From WGAB01 sp964406105 (GTDB taxonomy: Bacteria; Hydrothermota; Hydrothermia; WGAB01): a stretch of DNA of 64,000 bases. The position numbers and the translations under genes are program-made. The stretch spans positions 1 to 64,000 of the forward strand of contig CAYOQK010000011.1 in assembly GCA_964406105.1 (NCBI GenBank), read 5' to 3'. Of this stretch, positions 9,585 through 19,700 are shown one piece after another (position 1 is the stretch's first letter; each line of letters opens with the position of its first letter). The notes beneath the pieces were generated by a model. It was not told where the DNA came from and ran no database searches. It was given only the letters and a program-made list of their open reading frames with translations.

Positions 9585-9973
9585 GTCGGCCTCCCTCGCA
9601 GCAGGTACAGGCCCAGGAGAATGAGCAAGAGGGGCCAGAGCCGAAAGATGTCCAGGGCAGGAATCCATTGGCCCAGGAGCAGGATCACCCCTGCCACGAT
9701 GAGCAGAATGCCGGTATTTCGGCGGACCCGTCTCAGGGACTCTGGGTCGGCCTCTGAGGTGGGTGGCTCTTCTCCCTCCAGAGGTTCCTCGGGGATCAGG
9801 ATCCAGGCCACGAGGTACAGCAGCACACCCACACCGGAGAACAAGAGGGCCAGGAACACCAGGCGCACCAAGATGGGATCAATCTCCAGATACTCAGCGA
9901 TGCCGCCGCACACACCGGCCAGCATCCGATCCCGGCGAGAGCGGTATAACCGACGGGCAGAGGGATGTCCCAT
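9581..9973 (-). CDS. PspC-domain membrane protein (long paralogue)
   Basis: This 130-residue protein begins with a PspC domain (LYRSRRDRMLAGVCGGIAEY, then a membrane helix ending AWILIPEEP, residues 10-68). A charged linker and a second hydrophobic region (about 88-125, LLIVAGVILLL) of DUF5668 type follow. PspC proteins are inner-membrane partners of envelope-stress responses. The start follows GGAGGTGAAACC. Its N-terminal half is closely similar to the adjacent small PspC gene, a tandem duplication. It overlaps sppA downstream, consistent with an envelope-maintenance operon. Confidence 0.85.
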   Translation of the reverse strand: MGHPSARRLYRSRRDRMLAGVCGGIAEYLEIDPILVRLVFLALLFSGVGVLLYLVAWILIPEEPLEGEEPPTSEADPESLRRVRRNTGILLIVAGVILLLGQWIPALDIFRLWPLLLILLGLYLLRGRPT

Positions 9974-9977
9974 GGTT

Positions 9978-10178
9978 TCACCTCCGGGGTTCTTCGGGCA
10001 TCAGGACCCACGCAGCCAGGTAAAGGAGCACGCCCACCCCACTCATCAGGGAAAGCGCTACGAAGCCGAGCCTCACCAGCACCGGGTCAATGCCCAGGTA
10101 CTCCCCGATGCCACCACACACGCCGGCCAGTACCCGGTGCTGTCGGGAACGGTAAAGACGGCGAGGGGGTGGAGTCAT
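9978..10178 (-). CDS. PspC-domain membrane protein (short paralogue)
   Basis: This 66-residue protein is essentially one PspC domain: LYRSRQHRVLAGVCGGIGEY, a membrane helix and the ending AWVLMPEEP. It is the short twin of the neighbouring 130-residue protein. Its ATG overlaps the stop of the large C25 protease gene (ATGA), so it is probably co-translated with it. The role in envelope stress is inferred from the family. Confidence 0.85.
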   Translation of the reverse strand: MTPPPRRLYRSRQHRVLAGVCGGIGEYLGIDPVLVRLGFVALSLMSGVGVLLYLAAWVLMPEEPRR

Positions 10179-13100
10179 GGCTTCTGCACCTCCTTTGGAC
10201 GGTGTCGCACCAGTACCTTACCCAGCACCTGTCGGCTCAGGGCCACCAGGTCCAGGTCGTTGACCACGCCGTCGCGATTCACGTCTCCCAGATCATAGGG
10301 ATCCGGCGCAGGCCCGTGGGCGTACAGATAGGTGGCCAGTTGTTCTACGTCGGCCGCGGTCAGTTGTCCATCGCCGTCCAGGTCACCGTACAGCCATTGG
10401 GTCACGGTGAAGGTCACGGGCACTGCCACCACGGGTTCATCTGGGTCGTTGCTGTGCACGTAAAGGGTATCGGTATAGGTGCCTTCCTCCAGGGCCGAGG
10501 CGTCCATCACCACCCGGATCTCCGCCTGTTCCCCGGGAGGCACAGTACCACCCTCAGGCGACACCCGAAGCCACGGCGGCAAGGCATAGATCTCCACGGC
10601 CAGTCCGTTGGCCAGGTAGGCGGCGTTGTAGACCACCAACAGACCATCGGAGCCCTCATCGTTTTCAATGCCCACGGTGGCTGAGGTCAAATCGCCCTGA
10701 AGGTCCAGGTACTGGAACAGAATGCGGCCATCGGGATAGAGGATGACCTCAAAGGTGTACGGAGAGCTGGCACCGTAATGGGGTACTTGGTACCATTCCA
10801 CGATGAACCGATCGGTTTCGGTGTCGTAATAGGTGTACACCTCACCCGAGGTGGAGGGGTTAAGGTCATCCCAGAAGGGAGCGATGAAGGCGTTGGGGGG
10901 GTCCGCATTGGGGATGGGATCGTTGGTGTAGTCGGTGCCGTCGGTTCCAAAGGTAAGGTAACCATTGGAAGACACCCGCACCGTGGTTCGTGGGGTACCG
11001 TAGAAGGGGAAGGCCCACGGCAAATCCACCACGGCGTCGTCATCATCTCCCAGATTCAAGGCGGTGCCGATGTCGGAGATCTCCACCCAGTCAAAGGTGG
11101 GGCCACCGGGTTCTTGTGAATCCTGCCACCGGTAGCCGAAGCCATCCGGCCCCCCTGCTCCCTTTTCCGGTGGGAAGCCCTGGGCTTCGGGGGTTCCTTT
11201 GCCCGGTGGTGCTTTGGGCAGATAGGCAAACCGATGGAGCCTACGGCTGCTGGGCTGTCGCTGGATCTGGAACCACAGAGTTCGTTCTCCCAAGTTCTGG
11301 ATCACCAAGGTGCGCACCGCCGAATCGCCCACCTGGGCCATCGCTGAGAAGCTCTCAGGCGATAGGTGAAGGTCCGGCGGTGAACCGGTGGACTCCAGGA
11401 AAAAGTCCATGATGTTCTGCAGCAGGAGCACCTTATGGCCGGCGGGATTGTCGCTCAGGCCCGCCAGTTCAAAGGACAGGCCTACGGTGCGATAGGTGCC
11501 AGCATCATAGGCCACTCCACACCCATAGGTGGGTGTAGAGTTCTCAAAGATCATGAAGGCACCTGCATTGCCGGGCTCCAGGTGATCCACCCAGGCGTTC
11601 TCGCCGGCGTAGGGGAAACTCATGCCCTGGGTAAAGGTGCCATCCACGCCCTCCACTGTGGCCAGGTCGTTGCTACCATCGGCGGTGGCCTGGATTCCAA
11701 AGGACGGTCCAAAGTCGTGGCCGTTGGCCGAGGCCGGGTCAAAGTACCAAACGTCCCCGCCCTCCAGATATACGTTGCCCCCTTGGGCCAGGTAGTCTTC
11801 AATCCATTGGGCCTCTTGGCTGCCCTCCAAGATGCGGTAGTTGTCGCTGTACATCCCCACGCACACAAAGAGGCTTTGGTAGTAGGGCAGATCGTTGGCA
11901 TAGGCCGCAAGGTCGGTGGTATAATCGCCCTGATAGCCCAGGGAATCGCGCAGGATGCTGTAAATCACCGGGCCTGAGGAGTGGTTGGGGTCCGGATCCC
12001 ACACCAAGAACTGTCCACCCACACCGATGGTCACCTGGAAGGTGTCGGCGAAGGAGTAAAAGCCTGAAGACCACTCCACTACGAAGGTGGCCGAATGATG
12101 GAGCGGTGTGGCCGGGTCGGAACGGAACACAAACCCCGATCCCGGGGCTTCGCTGCCCACCGCCACATCTCCGTATGAGGCCGTGGTATCCATCAGGGTG
12201 ATGTAGGGATCAGAAGACCGCAACACGCCGGTAACGTTAGGGATATCCAAGTGCCCGTCGTTCCGGGTTGTGGGGAACAGGGTAATCCGTTCACCGGCCT
12301 CAGCGATTCCGTTGCCGTTGGAGTCCTGCAGGGTTACCTCACCCAGCACGAGATTCGGAGCGTATACCACCATGGAGAAGGGCGAGGCGGAGGAGTCTCC
12401 GAAGCCATAGGTAAACTTCAGGGTGAAGGGAAGCTGCTGCTGATCCCTCAAGGTTGGGGCAAAGGCCAAGGCGTACGAGGCTTCCACCGAGTCGCCCGGG
12501 GCCAAAGTCCCCAGGGACACCTGGGGGTCTGATACCGAAACGCCCGCAGGGGCCTGCAGGGTGCTTACCACGTCGTAGGCGGCTTGGGTGCCCACGTTCT
12601 TGACCCAAGTGATGAGGGTCGCGGCCTCGTCGGGGTTCGGATGTTGGTCGCCGTTCTCGTCGCTGAGGGTCCAGGAGACCAGGGTTACGTAGGGTCCCTC
12701 TGCGACTGCCACGATTTGGGTGTACGCAGGAGCGTGATTGTGGGCTGTGGTGGTCACCCACAGGGTATCACCAGCATCCAAGGAAACCGAGAGGTCCACA
12801 CGGCCCGAGGCGTTGGTGTAGCCAGAGGCCAGAAGGCTATCCTGCCGGTTTCGGATACCCACCAAGGCTTCGGCCACAACCCCTTGAGGATCCGATACCG
12901 TCACGCTCACCGTGTGGTTCCCTGGGGGCAGCGTACCCTCATGGCTCACGTACAGGGTTTCGGGCACTTGGGTGAAGAGATCCAGGGCGGGATCGCCGAA
13001 GAGATTGTACATCTCAAAGTAGCGGCGTACCCGATCGGTATTGCCGTAGTACTCGTAGAGGGCCATTTTGGCGTGGTTCACGAACCCCATCACCCAGGTA

Positions 13101-14626
13101 ATGGCGGAGTCAAACTGGGCGTCAAACATGCGGCGCTCCAGCACATCATCCTCGTCCCAGTAGGAGGTGACGGAGGAGCCCAGAGCCACCACCGCACCCT
13201 TGTCGGGTGCCCGAAGCCACGCTTCCATGAAGCACTCATCGTAGGCGGCATAGGAGCCCGTGAGACATGCGTAGCTCTGCACCATGGGGTAGCGGTCGGT
13301 GTTGGAGAGGCTATAGATATCGGAGATATCAAAGGAGGGGCCTGCCCATCCCTGTTCGTAGCCGTGGCCCGAGTAGATGGCCAGGCTCCGGCCGTCGTTC
13401 AAGGCTGTGGCCACCGGCGTACCGGTACCGTAGTACTCAAAGAGCGAATCGGCGATCATGCCGTGAGCACGCACGATGCCCATGGCGTACAGATGGGTAC
13501 CCTCGGCCACTTGATGGAAACTGGCATCGTCCGAGGCCATGAAGTACGCCCGCTGGGCCCAGGCGCGACCGTTTGCCCATGCAGTTTGTTGGTATGCCAA
13601 TGCCTTATTGACCACCTGGGAGAGTTCAGAGGCGGAAGACACGCTGAAACGCCCCACGTAGAGGTCGGGAAAGTAGTCGGTATCGTCCATCATGCCATAG
13701 TTCAGGTCCGTGTCCGGGGTGCCTTCCCCTTGGCCAGTGAAGTTCGGGATCTGGTCCACATCGCCCACGAGCAGGACAAAGGTGGGAGGAACATCCCAGG
13801 TGGCATAGGCATTCTGGATGTAAGCGCGGATTTCGGTAGCGGTGGGATTGCTCCCAATGGCAGAGAGCGGGGTAAGGGTTACAAAGTACCCCTTCGCAGT
13901 GAGCCAGTCGGCATAGGGTTGTATGGCGGAGATGTAGGCGTCGGGGACGAGGATCAAATACCCCACAGGAGCAGGGGGCACCCGAAGCAAAGCCTCGGGA
14001 TTCAACACCAAGCGCTTCAGTTGGGCCAAAAACGGCGTGCTGAGTTTCCAAGGATGCCGCGGGGTGGGGGCTGGGACCTGGACCTGAACCTCCAGGTCCA
14101 GAAGTTCCACCTCGTTCCTGGCCGGATGATACTGCACGGGGTACACCTCCAGCACCACCAGGGGCTGATCGCGGAGGGTACCGGCGGGTTTCACCTGCCA
14201 AAGGAAACCCGGATAGGGCGTGGTCTGCTGGTACACGGCCCGGTTCTGAACGAAGGGCACTTGGGGGTTGGGCACCTTTGGCACTGGAGGCTGCACAGGT
14301 TCCAGAGGGGTGTTCCCCAGGGACACGGTGCGGCGGCCCACCACCTTGACGGTCACCTGCAGCTCTTCAGGGGATGCGGCCAGGAAAAAGCGCCGAAGCA
14401 CTGGCACCCGTGGATTGCCCAGTTCAGAGGTGACTCCAAACCCCTCCACCTGAACCCGTACAAAGGTGCCAGGCTCCAGGGAACGGGGTTGGAGTTGAGC
14501 CTCCTGGGTCGTGGTTACCTGCAGAAGGAAGAGGTGATCCGATGGTTGGTGCACATGCACGCCTGCCCTCAGGGGCAAGGCGAGGGCCAAAAGCAGGCAC
14601 AGTCCTCTATACAGCCAAGCCTTCAT
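10175..14626 (-). CDS. Large gingipain-like C25 cysteine protease with C-terminal dockerin
   Basis: This 1483-residue exported protein has a signal peptide (residues 1-21), a propeptide-like region and a C25 catalytic domain. The dyad is intact: His421 in YSGHGYEQGW and Cys454 in SYACLTG, 33 residues apart as in gingipains. Ig-like and CARDB-type repeats and an F5/8- or 'GDDDDA'-type beta domain follow (about 1150-1400). The last 70 residues contain two DxDGD/DxNRDG calcium loops typical of a type I dockerin (DLDGDGQLTAADV and DVNRDGVVNDLDL). The ATG follows GAGGAGG at about 14635-14641. It is probably an extracellular protease attached through a cohesin partner not found in this window. A hairpin lies upstream. 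Confidence 0.85.
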   Translation of the reverse strand: MKAWLYRGLCLLLALALPLRAGVHVHQPSDHLFLLQVTTTQEAQLQPRSLEPGTFVRVQVEGFGVTSELGNPRVPVLRRFFLAASPEELQVTVKVVGRRTVSLGNTPLEPVQPPVPKVPNPQVPFVQNRAVYQQTTPYPGFLWQVKPAGTLRDQPLVVLEVYPVQYHPARNEVELLDLEVQVQVPAPTPRHPWKLSTPFLAQLKRLVLNPEALLRVPPAPVGYLILVPDAYISAIQPYADWLTAKGYFVTLTPLSAIGSNPTATEIRAYIQNAYATWDVPPTFVLLVGDVDQIPNFTGQGEGTPDTDLNYGMMDDTDYFPDLYVGRFSVSSASELSQVVNKALAYQQTAWANGRAWAQRAYFMASDDASFHQVAEGTHLYAMGIVRAHGMIADSLFEYYGTGTPVATALNDGRSLAIYSGHGYEQGWAGPSFDISDIYSLSNTDRYPMVQSYACLTGSYAAYDECFMEAWLRAPDKGAVVALGSSVTSYWDEDDVLERRMFDAQFDSAITWVMGFVNHAKMALYEYYGNTDRVRRYFEMYNLFGDPALDLFTQVPETLYVSHEGTLPPGNHTVSVTVSDPQGVVAEALVGIRNRQDSLLASGYTNASGRVDLSVSLDAGDTLWVTTTAHNHAPAYTQIVAVAEGPYVTLVSWTLSDENGDQHPNPDEAATLITWVKNVGTQAAYDVVSTLQAPAGVSVSDPQVSLGTLAPGDSVEASYALAFAPTLRDQQQLPFTLKFTYGFGDSSASPFSMVVYAPNLVLGEVTLQDSNGNGIAEAGERITLFPTTRNDGHLDIPNVTGVLRSSDPYITLMDTTASYGDVAVGSEAPGSGFVFRSDPATPLHHSATFVVEWSSGFYSFADTFQVTIGVGGQFLVWDPDPNHSSGPVIYSILRDSLGYQGDYTTDLAAYANDLPYYQSLFVCVGMYSDNYRILEGSQEAQWIEDYLAQGGNVYLEGGDVWYFDPASANGHDFGPSFGIQATADGSNDLATVEGVDGTFTQGMSFPYAGENAWVDHLEPGNAGAFMIFENSTPTYGCGVAYDAGTYRTVGLSFELAGLSDNPAGHKVLLLQNIMDFFLESTGSPPDLHLSPESFSAMAQVGDSAVRTLVIQNLGERTLWFQIQRQPSSRRLHRFAYLPKAPPGKGTPEAQGFPPEKGAGGPDGFGYRWQDSQEPGGPTFDWVEISDIGTALNLGDDDDAVVDLPWAFPFYGTPRTTVRVSSNGYLTFGTDGTDYTNDPIPNADPPNAFIAPFWDDLNPSTSGEVYTYYDTETDRFIVEWYQVPHYGASSPYTFEVILYPDGRILFQYLDLQGDLTSATVGIENDEGSDGLLVVYNAAYLANGLAVEIYALPPWLRVSPEGGTVPPGEQAEIRVVMDASALEEGTYTDTLYVHSNDPDEPVVAVPVTFTVTQWLYGDLDGDGQLTAADVEQLATYLYAHGPAPDPYDLGDVNRDGVVNDLDLVALSRQVLGKVLVRHRPKEVQKP

Positions 14627-14650
14627 CCAAAAACCTCCTCAAATAGAGTA

Positions 14651-14681
14651 CGGGGTTCCTCGTCCAAAACGAGGAACCCCG
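14651..14681 (-). terminator. Perfect 13-bp hairpin between argF and the C25 protease gene
   Basis: CGGGGTTCCTCGT (14651-14663) and its exact complement (14669-14681) enclose a five-base loop. It lies just downstream of argF and 25 bases before the protease start on the same strand. On the minus strand it is followed by TACTCTATTT rather than a clean T-run, so it may terminate only partly, act as an attenuator, or stabilise the argF 3' end. Confidence 0.55.
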
Positions 14682-14706
14682 CAAAGCCCATGGTATTCCA
14701 AGGGTT

Positions 14707-15627
14707 TCAACGCCTGCGGCGGGCGAACAGCCGCAGGAGCACGGCCATTTCGGTATACAGGCGGTTTTCTGCCTGGTCTAACACCACCGAACGGGAGGAT
14801 TCCAGGACATCGGCCGTGATCTCCTCGCCGCGGTGGGCGGGCAAACAGTGCATCACTCGGGCATCCTCAGGGGCATAGCTCAGGAGTTCTCGGTTCACCT
14901 GATAGGGTTGGAACACCCGGCGGCGTTCTTCGGCCTCTTGCTCCTGTCCCATGGAGGCCCATACGTCGGTGTACACAAAGTGGGCACCCTTCACGGCCTC
15001 GCGGGGGTCGTGGGTGATGCGGATCTCGGCCCCGGTTTGCTGTGCGATCTCTCGGGCCTTTTCCACGTACTTCCGGGGGGGTTCATAGCCCTTCGGGGAA
15101 GCGATCACAAAGGTGCCTCCGAGCAGCGCCGTCATGAGCATCAGAGAGGTGGCCACGTTGTTGCCATCCCCGATGAAGGCCAGATGCACCTTCCAGGTGC
15201 GGGCGTACTCGTAGATGGTCATGTAGTCCGCCAAGGCCTGGCAAGGGTGTTCCCGATCGGACAGGGCGTTGATCACGGGGATCCGGGTTACCCGGGCCAG
15301 GGTTTCCAGGGTTTCGTGTTGGAACACTCGGGCCACGATGCCGTCCACCCACCGTTCCAGGTTCCGGCCCACATCCTCCACGGGTTCTCGCACACCGAGG
15401 CGGATATCGCCCGGTGCAAGGTAGGTGAGGTCACCGCCAAGCCGTCGGATGGCCACCTCAAAGGTCACACGGGTTCGCAGGGAGGGCTTCTCAAAGATCA
15501 GCGCCAGGTGTTTGCCCTGGAGCACCCGGGGGTACTCGGCCCCCCGCTTGATCCTTAAGGACTCTTCCAGGATCTGGATCAACTCCTGGCGGTTTAAGTC
15601 CAGAACGGAAAGGTAATCCTTGGTCAT
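14707..15627 (-). CDS. argF: Ornithine carbamoyltransferase
   Basis: This 306-residue enzyme joins carbamoyl phosphate and ornithine to give citrulline in arginine synthesis. Its signatures are the carbamoyl-phosphate loop (SLRTRVTFE), VFQHETLE, HPCQALADYM, and the ornithine-site MHCLPAHRGEEI near residue 265. The ATG at 15627 is chosen because the protein then begins MTKDYLSVLDLN, as in other family members; further upstream the frame overlaps the TPR gene with no homology. It lies 4 bases after the TPR lipoprotein gene and probably shares its promoter. No other arg genes are in the window. Confidence 0.92.
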   Translation of the reverse strand: MTKDYLSVLDLNRQELIQILEESLRIKRGAEYPRVLQGKHLALIFEKPSLRTRVTFEVAIRRLGGDLTYLAPGDIRLGVREPVEDVGRNLERWVDGIVARVFQHETLETLARVTRIPVINALSDREHPCQALADYMTIYEYARTWKVHLAFIGDGNNVATSLMLMTALLGGTFVIASPKGYEPPRKYVEKAREIAQQTGAEIRITHDPREAVKGAHFVYTDVWASMGQEQEAEERRRVFQPYQVNRELLSYAPEDARVMHCLPAHRGEEITADVLESSRSVVLDQAENRLYTEMAVLLRLFARRRR

Positions 15628-15631
15628 GGCT

Positions 15632-16699
15632 TTACTTTTTGTTGCGTTCCAGTTCCTGGGCTTTTTTGAACATCTCCAGCGACTTTTTGGTGTCGCCCAT
15701 CTGCTTGTACACCATACCGGCGATGTTGTAGTAATCCGGGTTCTCGGGATCCAGTTCAATGGCCCGTTGGATAGCAGCCAGCGCATCCTTCAGGTGTTGA
15801 TCCTTGTTTTCCTTGAGGTTCAGCAGGGTCACGGCCAAGAAGTAGAATCCCTGGGGGTCATCGGGCGCCAAGGCCGTGTATTTCTGGAAGGCCTCGGCGG
15901 CCGTGGCGTAATCGTCTTGCTTCAAGGCCGTGATGCCCAGATTCAGCCAGGCATCGGTATTGGTGGAATCCAGGGCCAGGGCTTTACGGAACTGCTCAAT
16001 GGCCTTGTCGTACTGTTCCTTCTCAAAGTACACCACACCCAGGTTAAAGGGGATGTTGGCATCGTCGGGTTTGAGTTGGGCCGCTTTTTCCAAGTAGGGG
16101 ATGGCCTCGTCGTACCGGCCCTCATCCTTCAAGGCCACGCCCAGGTGGTAATTCAGATCCGGGTCGTCGGGTACCTTTTCCACTCCCTGTCGCAGGACAT
16201 CCACATAGGAGGGATCACCCTTCTTGCGGAGCAAAGAGGCTTTAAGCAGGTACATTTTGGGTTCCTGGGGATTCAACCAAATGCCGGTATCCAAAAAGGA
16301 AAGGGCTTGATCCAGGTTGCCGGCCTTGGCGGCCTGCACCGAGGCGTTGCGGAGGGTGGTGAGGATGCCGTCTACATTAAAGGCCGTGCCCCCAGCGATC
16401 TTGTACACCTGGGCAATCCGTTGCGGATCCCGCAGGGTGCTGTCCATTTGAAAAGCCTTTTGGAAGGTTTCCGAAGCCTGAAGGTAATCCCCATTGATGG
16501 CATAGGCCAGGGCCAACCACATGTAAGCCTTGGGGTTTTGGGGTTCGGTTTCTACCCAGGCCTTGGCTTCTTTGAGCAGTTTGGGCTTGTTGTTTTGTTG
16601 CAGGTAGATCTTGACCGACGTGGCATGCGGGGACGTGGCACAACCCACAACTCCAAAGGCAAAAAGAGCCACCAGTCCAAGAGCCAACACCCGTTTCAC
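15632..16699 (-). CDS. TPR-repeat lipoprotein
   Basis: This is a 355-residue predicted lipoprotein. The GTG start at 16699 is supported by AAAAGGAGG just upstream and gives a short signal ending in the lipobox VVGC. Most of the rest (about 45-350) is tetratricopeptide repeats, with clear units such as PDDPDLNYHLGVALKDEGRY and PDDANIPFNLGVVYFEKEQY. TPR lipoproteins act as scaffolds for outer-membrane or periplasmic complexes; no partner is evident beyond argF downstream. A good promoter lies directly upstream. Confidence 0.85.
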   Translation of the reverse strand: MKRVLALGLVALFAFGVVGCATSPHATSVKIYLQQNNKPKLLKEAKAWVETEPQNPKAYMWLALAYAINGDYLQASETFQKAFQMDSTLRDPQRIAQVYKIAGGTAFNVDGILTTLRNASVQAAKAGNLDQALSFLDTGIWLNPQEPKMYLLKASLLRKKGDPSYVDVLRQGVEKVPDDPDLNYHLGVALKDEGRYDEAIPYLEKAAQLKPDDANIPFNLGVVYFEKEQYDKAIEQFRKALALDSTNTDAWLNLGITALKQDDYATAAEAFQKYTALAPDDPQGFYFLAVTLLNLKENKDQHLKDALAAIQRAIELDPENPDYYNIAGMVYKQMGDTKKSLEMFKKAQELERNKK

Positions 16700-16746
16700 C
16701 GTGAAACCTCCTTTTGGGTTTTGCGATCCGACATGGGTTCGGGGCA

Positions 16747-16775
16747 ATTATACTTCCGGGCCCGGAAAGGGGCAA
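16747..16775 (-). promoter_or_regulatory. Promoter of the TPR lipoprotein-argF unit
   Basis: On the minus strand TTGCCC (16770-16775) and TATAAT (16747-16752) are separated by 17 bases. The same hexamer pair with the same spacing occurs in front of the outer-membrane protein gene at 23112. Confidence 0.7.
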
Positions 16776-16787
16776 GGAATGGGCGCT

Positions 16788-19700
16788 TCAGCGGTTCAAA
16801 AGCCTGAGTAAGGTTCTCAGGTACGCCTCGGTAAGTCGTCGGTATCCCGAGGCCTCAGGCTGCCGCTGGAGTTCCAGGAGCAGGCGGCGGGCCTGGTCGC
16901 GCAGGGTGGCTCGTTCCAAAGGAGCCACGTCTGGCGGCTCCACAGCGCGGCCGGGGGTAGACTTCCGCCGACGGGCGAACTCACGTTTCCGTAGGGCCCG
17001 CTCGGCCTGCAGGAGCCGCTCCAGCGCCTTCTCTTGATGGCGGCGAACCTCTGGGGTAACCTGGCCCTGACGCAAGGCCCGCTCTGCTTCTTCCATGGCC
17101 TGCCGAGCACCCTCCAGGGCCTGCTCCATCCCCGTGCCCTGCTGCAGGGCTTCCTGCAAACGCTCCAAGGCCTCCCGCAGCGCCCGCTGCTGCTCTGCCA
17201 ATTGCTGAAGCCGAGCGAGAACGTCGCCCGGCACGGGACTCGGGAGGGGCAACAGTGATTGGGTTGCCTGATTCAGCTGCATTTGGCCCTCGGCCAACTG
17301 CTCCAACTGTTGAAGCATCTGTTCCACGCCGGTACCAGAGCCACTCTGCTGGGCCTTTTTTTCGGCCTGGAATAAGAGCAAAAGCGTTCGGTTCATTAGG
17401 CCATAGGCTGCCCCGGCCGCCTGGCGAGCCTGGGCATAGGCCCCTTGGGATAAGGCCTGGGTGGCCTCCTCCTGCAAGGATCGGATTCGCTGGAGCAGGT
17501 CCATCATCACGTTGGAGAGCACGAGGGTTTGGGACATCAGGGATCGGAACTGTTGCGCAATCGGTTCCAGGGCATCGGCCAGGGCTTGGCTTTCCCGGGC
17601 CGCCGCCTCCGGGTGCACAGGACCAGCGGCAGCGTCCAACTGATCCCATAGGTGTGCCTGCTGCCGAGCAAGGAACAGCAGATCCCGCCGAATCCGACGG
17701 ATCTGCTGCACCACCTCTTGCCTTTGCTGCTGGCTCCATTGGTGGCGAAGTTGGTTCAATCCCTGTCTCAGGTTCATCAAACGCTGCAGAGCCCTCTGCT
17801 GGGAGCGCTGGGCTGCGGTGAAGTTTTGCTGTTGGAGGCTGGCCTGGGCCTGTTGCATGGCTTGCTCTGCGGGTTGACCCTGCTGCTCCGATAGAGTGCG
17901 CAGGGAATCCGCCACCTGCGGGGCTTCAGAGGCCAGGTCCTGGGCGAGGTTCTGCATCTCTTGAAGGGCCGTCTCTAACTGTTGCTGGAGTTGCTCCTGT
18001 TCTTGGGCCAAGGCCTGGGATTCCTCCGGTGATGTGGCCTGCTGCGTTCGCTCTGCCAGATCCGCTTGCCGAGCCGACAATTCGGCGATCCGCTCTTCCA
18101 GTTCCGCCAGCTTCAATTCTCGGCGGAACCGTTCCAGCACCTGTTCCAGTCGTTCCAATCGCTGCCTCAATGCCTCTTGGTTTTGTTGGAGTTGTTCCAA
18201 CATGCGGCTCATCTCTACAGGGTTGGCGCGCTGCAGGGTTTTTTGGAGCTTTTCCAAAACACGGCGCAGCTCCTCGGAGGCCACCTCTTGGAACAGCTCG
18301 GCCACCCTTTGGGCGCGTTCGGCCAATTCGGGGTCCACGCTGGATAGGGCGTCCATCCTTTTGAGCGCCTGCTGAACTTGCTGAACCTGCTGGTTCAGGG
18401 CTTCCAGCATGCGCTCCTGTTGTTGGAGCATCGCTTGAAGACGCTCGCGGGTGGCCCAATCCAGCTCACGCCGGGCCTTTACCTGTTCGGCGATTTCCTG
18501 AAGCTGACGGGCCAACGCGCGGGTTTGTTGTTCCAAAGCCGCAGTTCCCTGTTCCTGTGTTTGCAGGGCTGCCTCGGTTTCTGCGTACAGGTCCTCCAGG
18601 GAGGGAAACCGTACGGTGAGGGGTTCGCTTTCGCCCACCTGGCCAGCACGGTCCACGGCTTCCAGCACCAACGTCAGGGCTTCGCCGGGCATGAGGTCAA
18701 AGGGCGAGAGGTCCAGTTGCGCCTGCAAGGTATCCAGGGTGACGCCCGCTGTGGGAAGGGTTTTCAGGTCCAACCGTTGGACGGTGCCGTGGAGCTCCAC
18801 CCGGGCCTGGATCCGCCGCAGGCCCCAGTCGTCCTCGGCATAGGCCCACAGAGAGAGGCGTTCGTCGTCGGGCAGATCCACCCTCCCCCGGGGGGCCAAC
18901 AGTCGGATCCGGGGCGGGGCGTCGCGGGTCACGTGGATTCGGATCAAGTCGGGCACCCGTCGTTGAAGGTGTGCTCGGAAGAACACGAAACCCAAGGAAC
19001 AGGGCTGGCTCAACCGCGCCGTCCTCCATTGAAACCTCTGATCTGGAGCCAGCCGGAGGGTTTCGGCTTTGCAGGAGGCCACAAGCCATCCCGAATCGGC
19101 CAGGGCCAGGCGTCCCTCCAGGCTCAGGGCTGATCCCTGGAGCACCTGTAGCCGATAGGGATTGGTCAAGGTTTCTGGGGGCCAACCGGTATAGGCAGGG
19201 AAACGCACCACGGCCTGCAAATCTTGCACCAGGGGTTCTTCAAACACCTGGAGGGTACAGGGTGGGCTGCTCAAGCCTGAGGGCACCACGGCCTGGAACC
19301 GGTAAGTTCCAGGGGAAAGGGCGAGTTTTTCAAAGCGATAACGGCCCTGTGCGGTATCGGATTCCACGGGCCGGAGGGTATCCACGGAGTTGAACACCAG
19401 CACAGGGACCTCTTGCAACTGCCAGGTTTCCACGGTGACGGTCACCGGGGAACCGGCAAACACCGCGCGCGGAAAGGTGATCACGGTCAAACGGGGCTGC
19501 AGGGGCCAAGGGCGGTGGACTGCGGTGTACAGAGCCCGAACGGCTCCCAGGGGATCAAGGGCCGTTAGGGCCAGAGCCAGGATCCACCCCCCGAAGAACC
19601 ATCGGAGGGCCCAAGGGGATGGCCGGAGGCTGTCCAAAAGGTGGGGCACCTGGTGTTGCACTTGATGCCACAGAGTCCGCTGGAGTTCAGGGGGCAACCG

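Noticed and set aside
12584..14878. 764-codon open frame on the + strand opposite the dockerin protease
   Set aside because: It is antisense to a protein with clear C25 and dockerin motifs; long antisense frames are common in GC-rich genes and this one shows no signal, motif or ribosome site.
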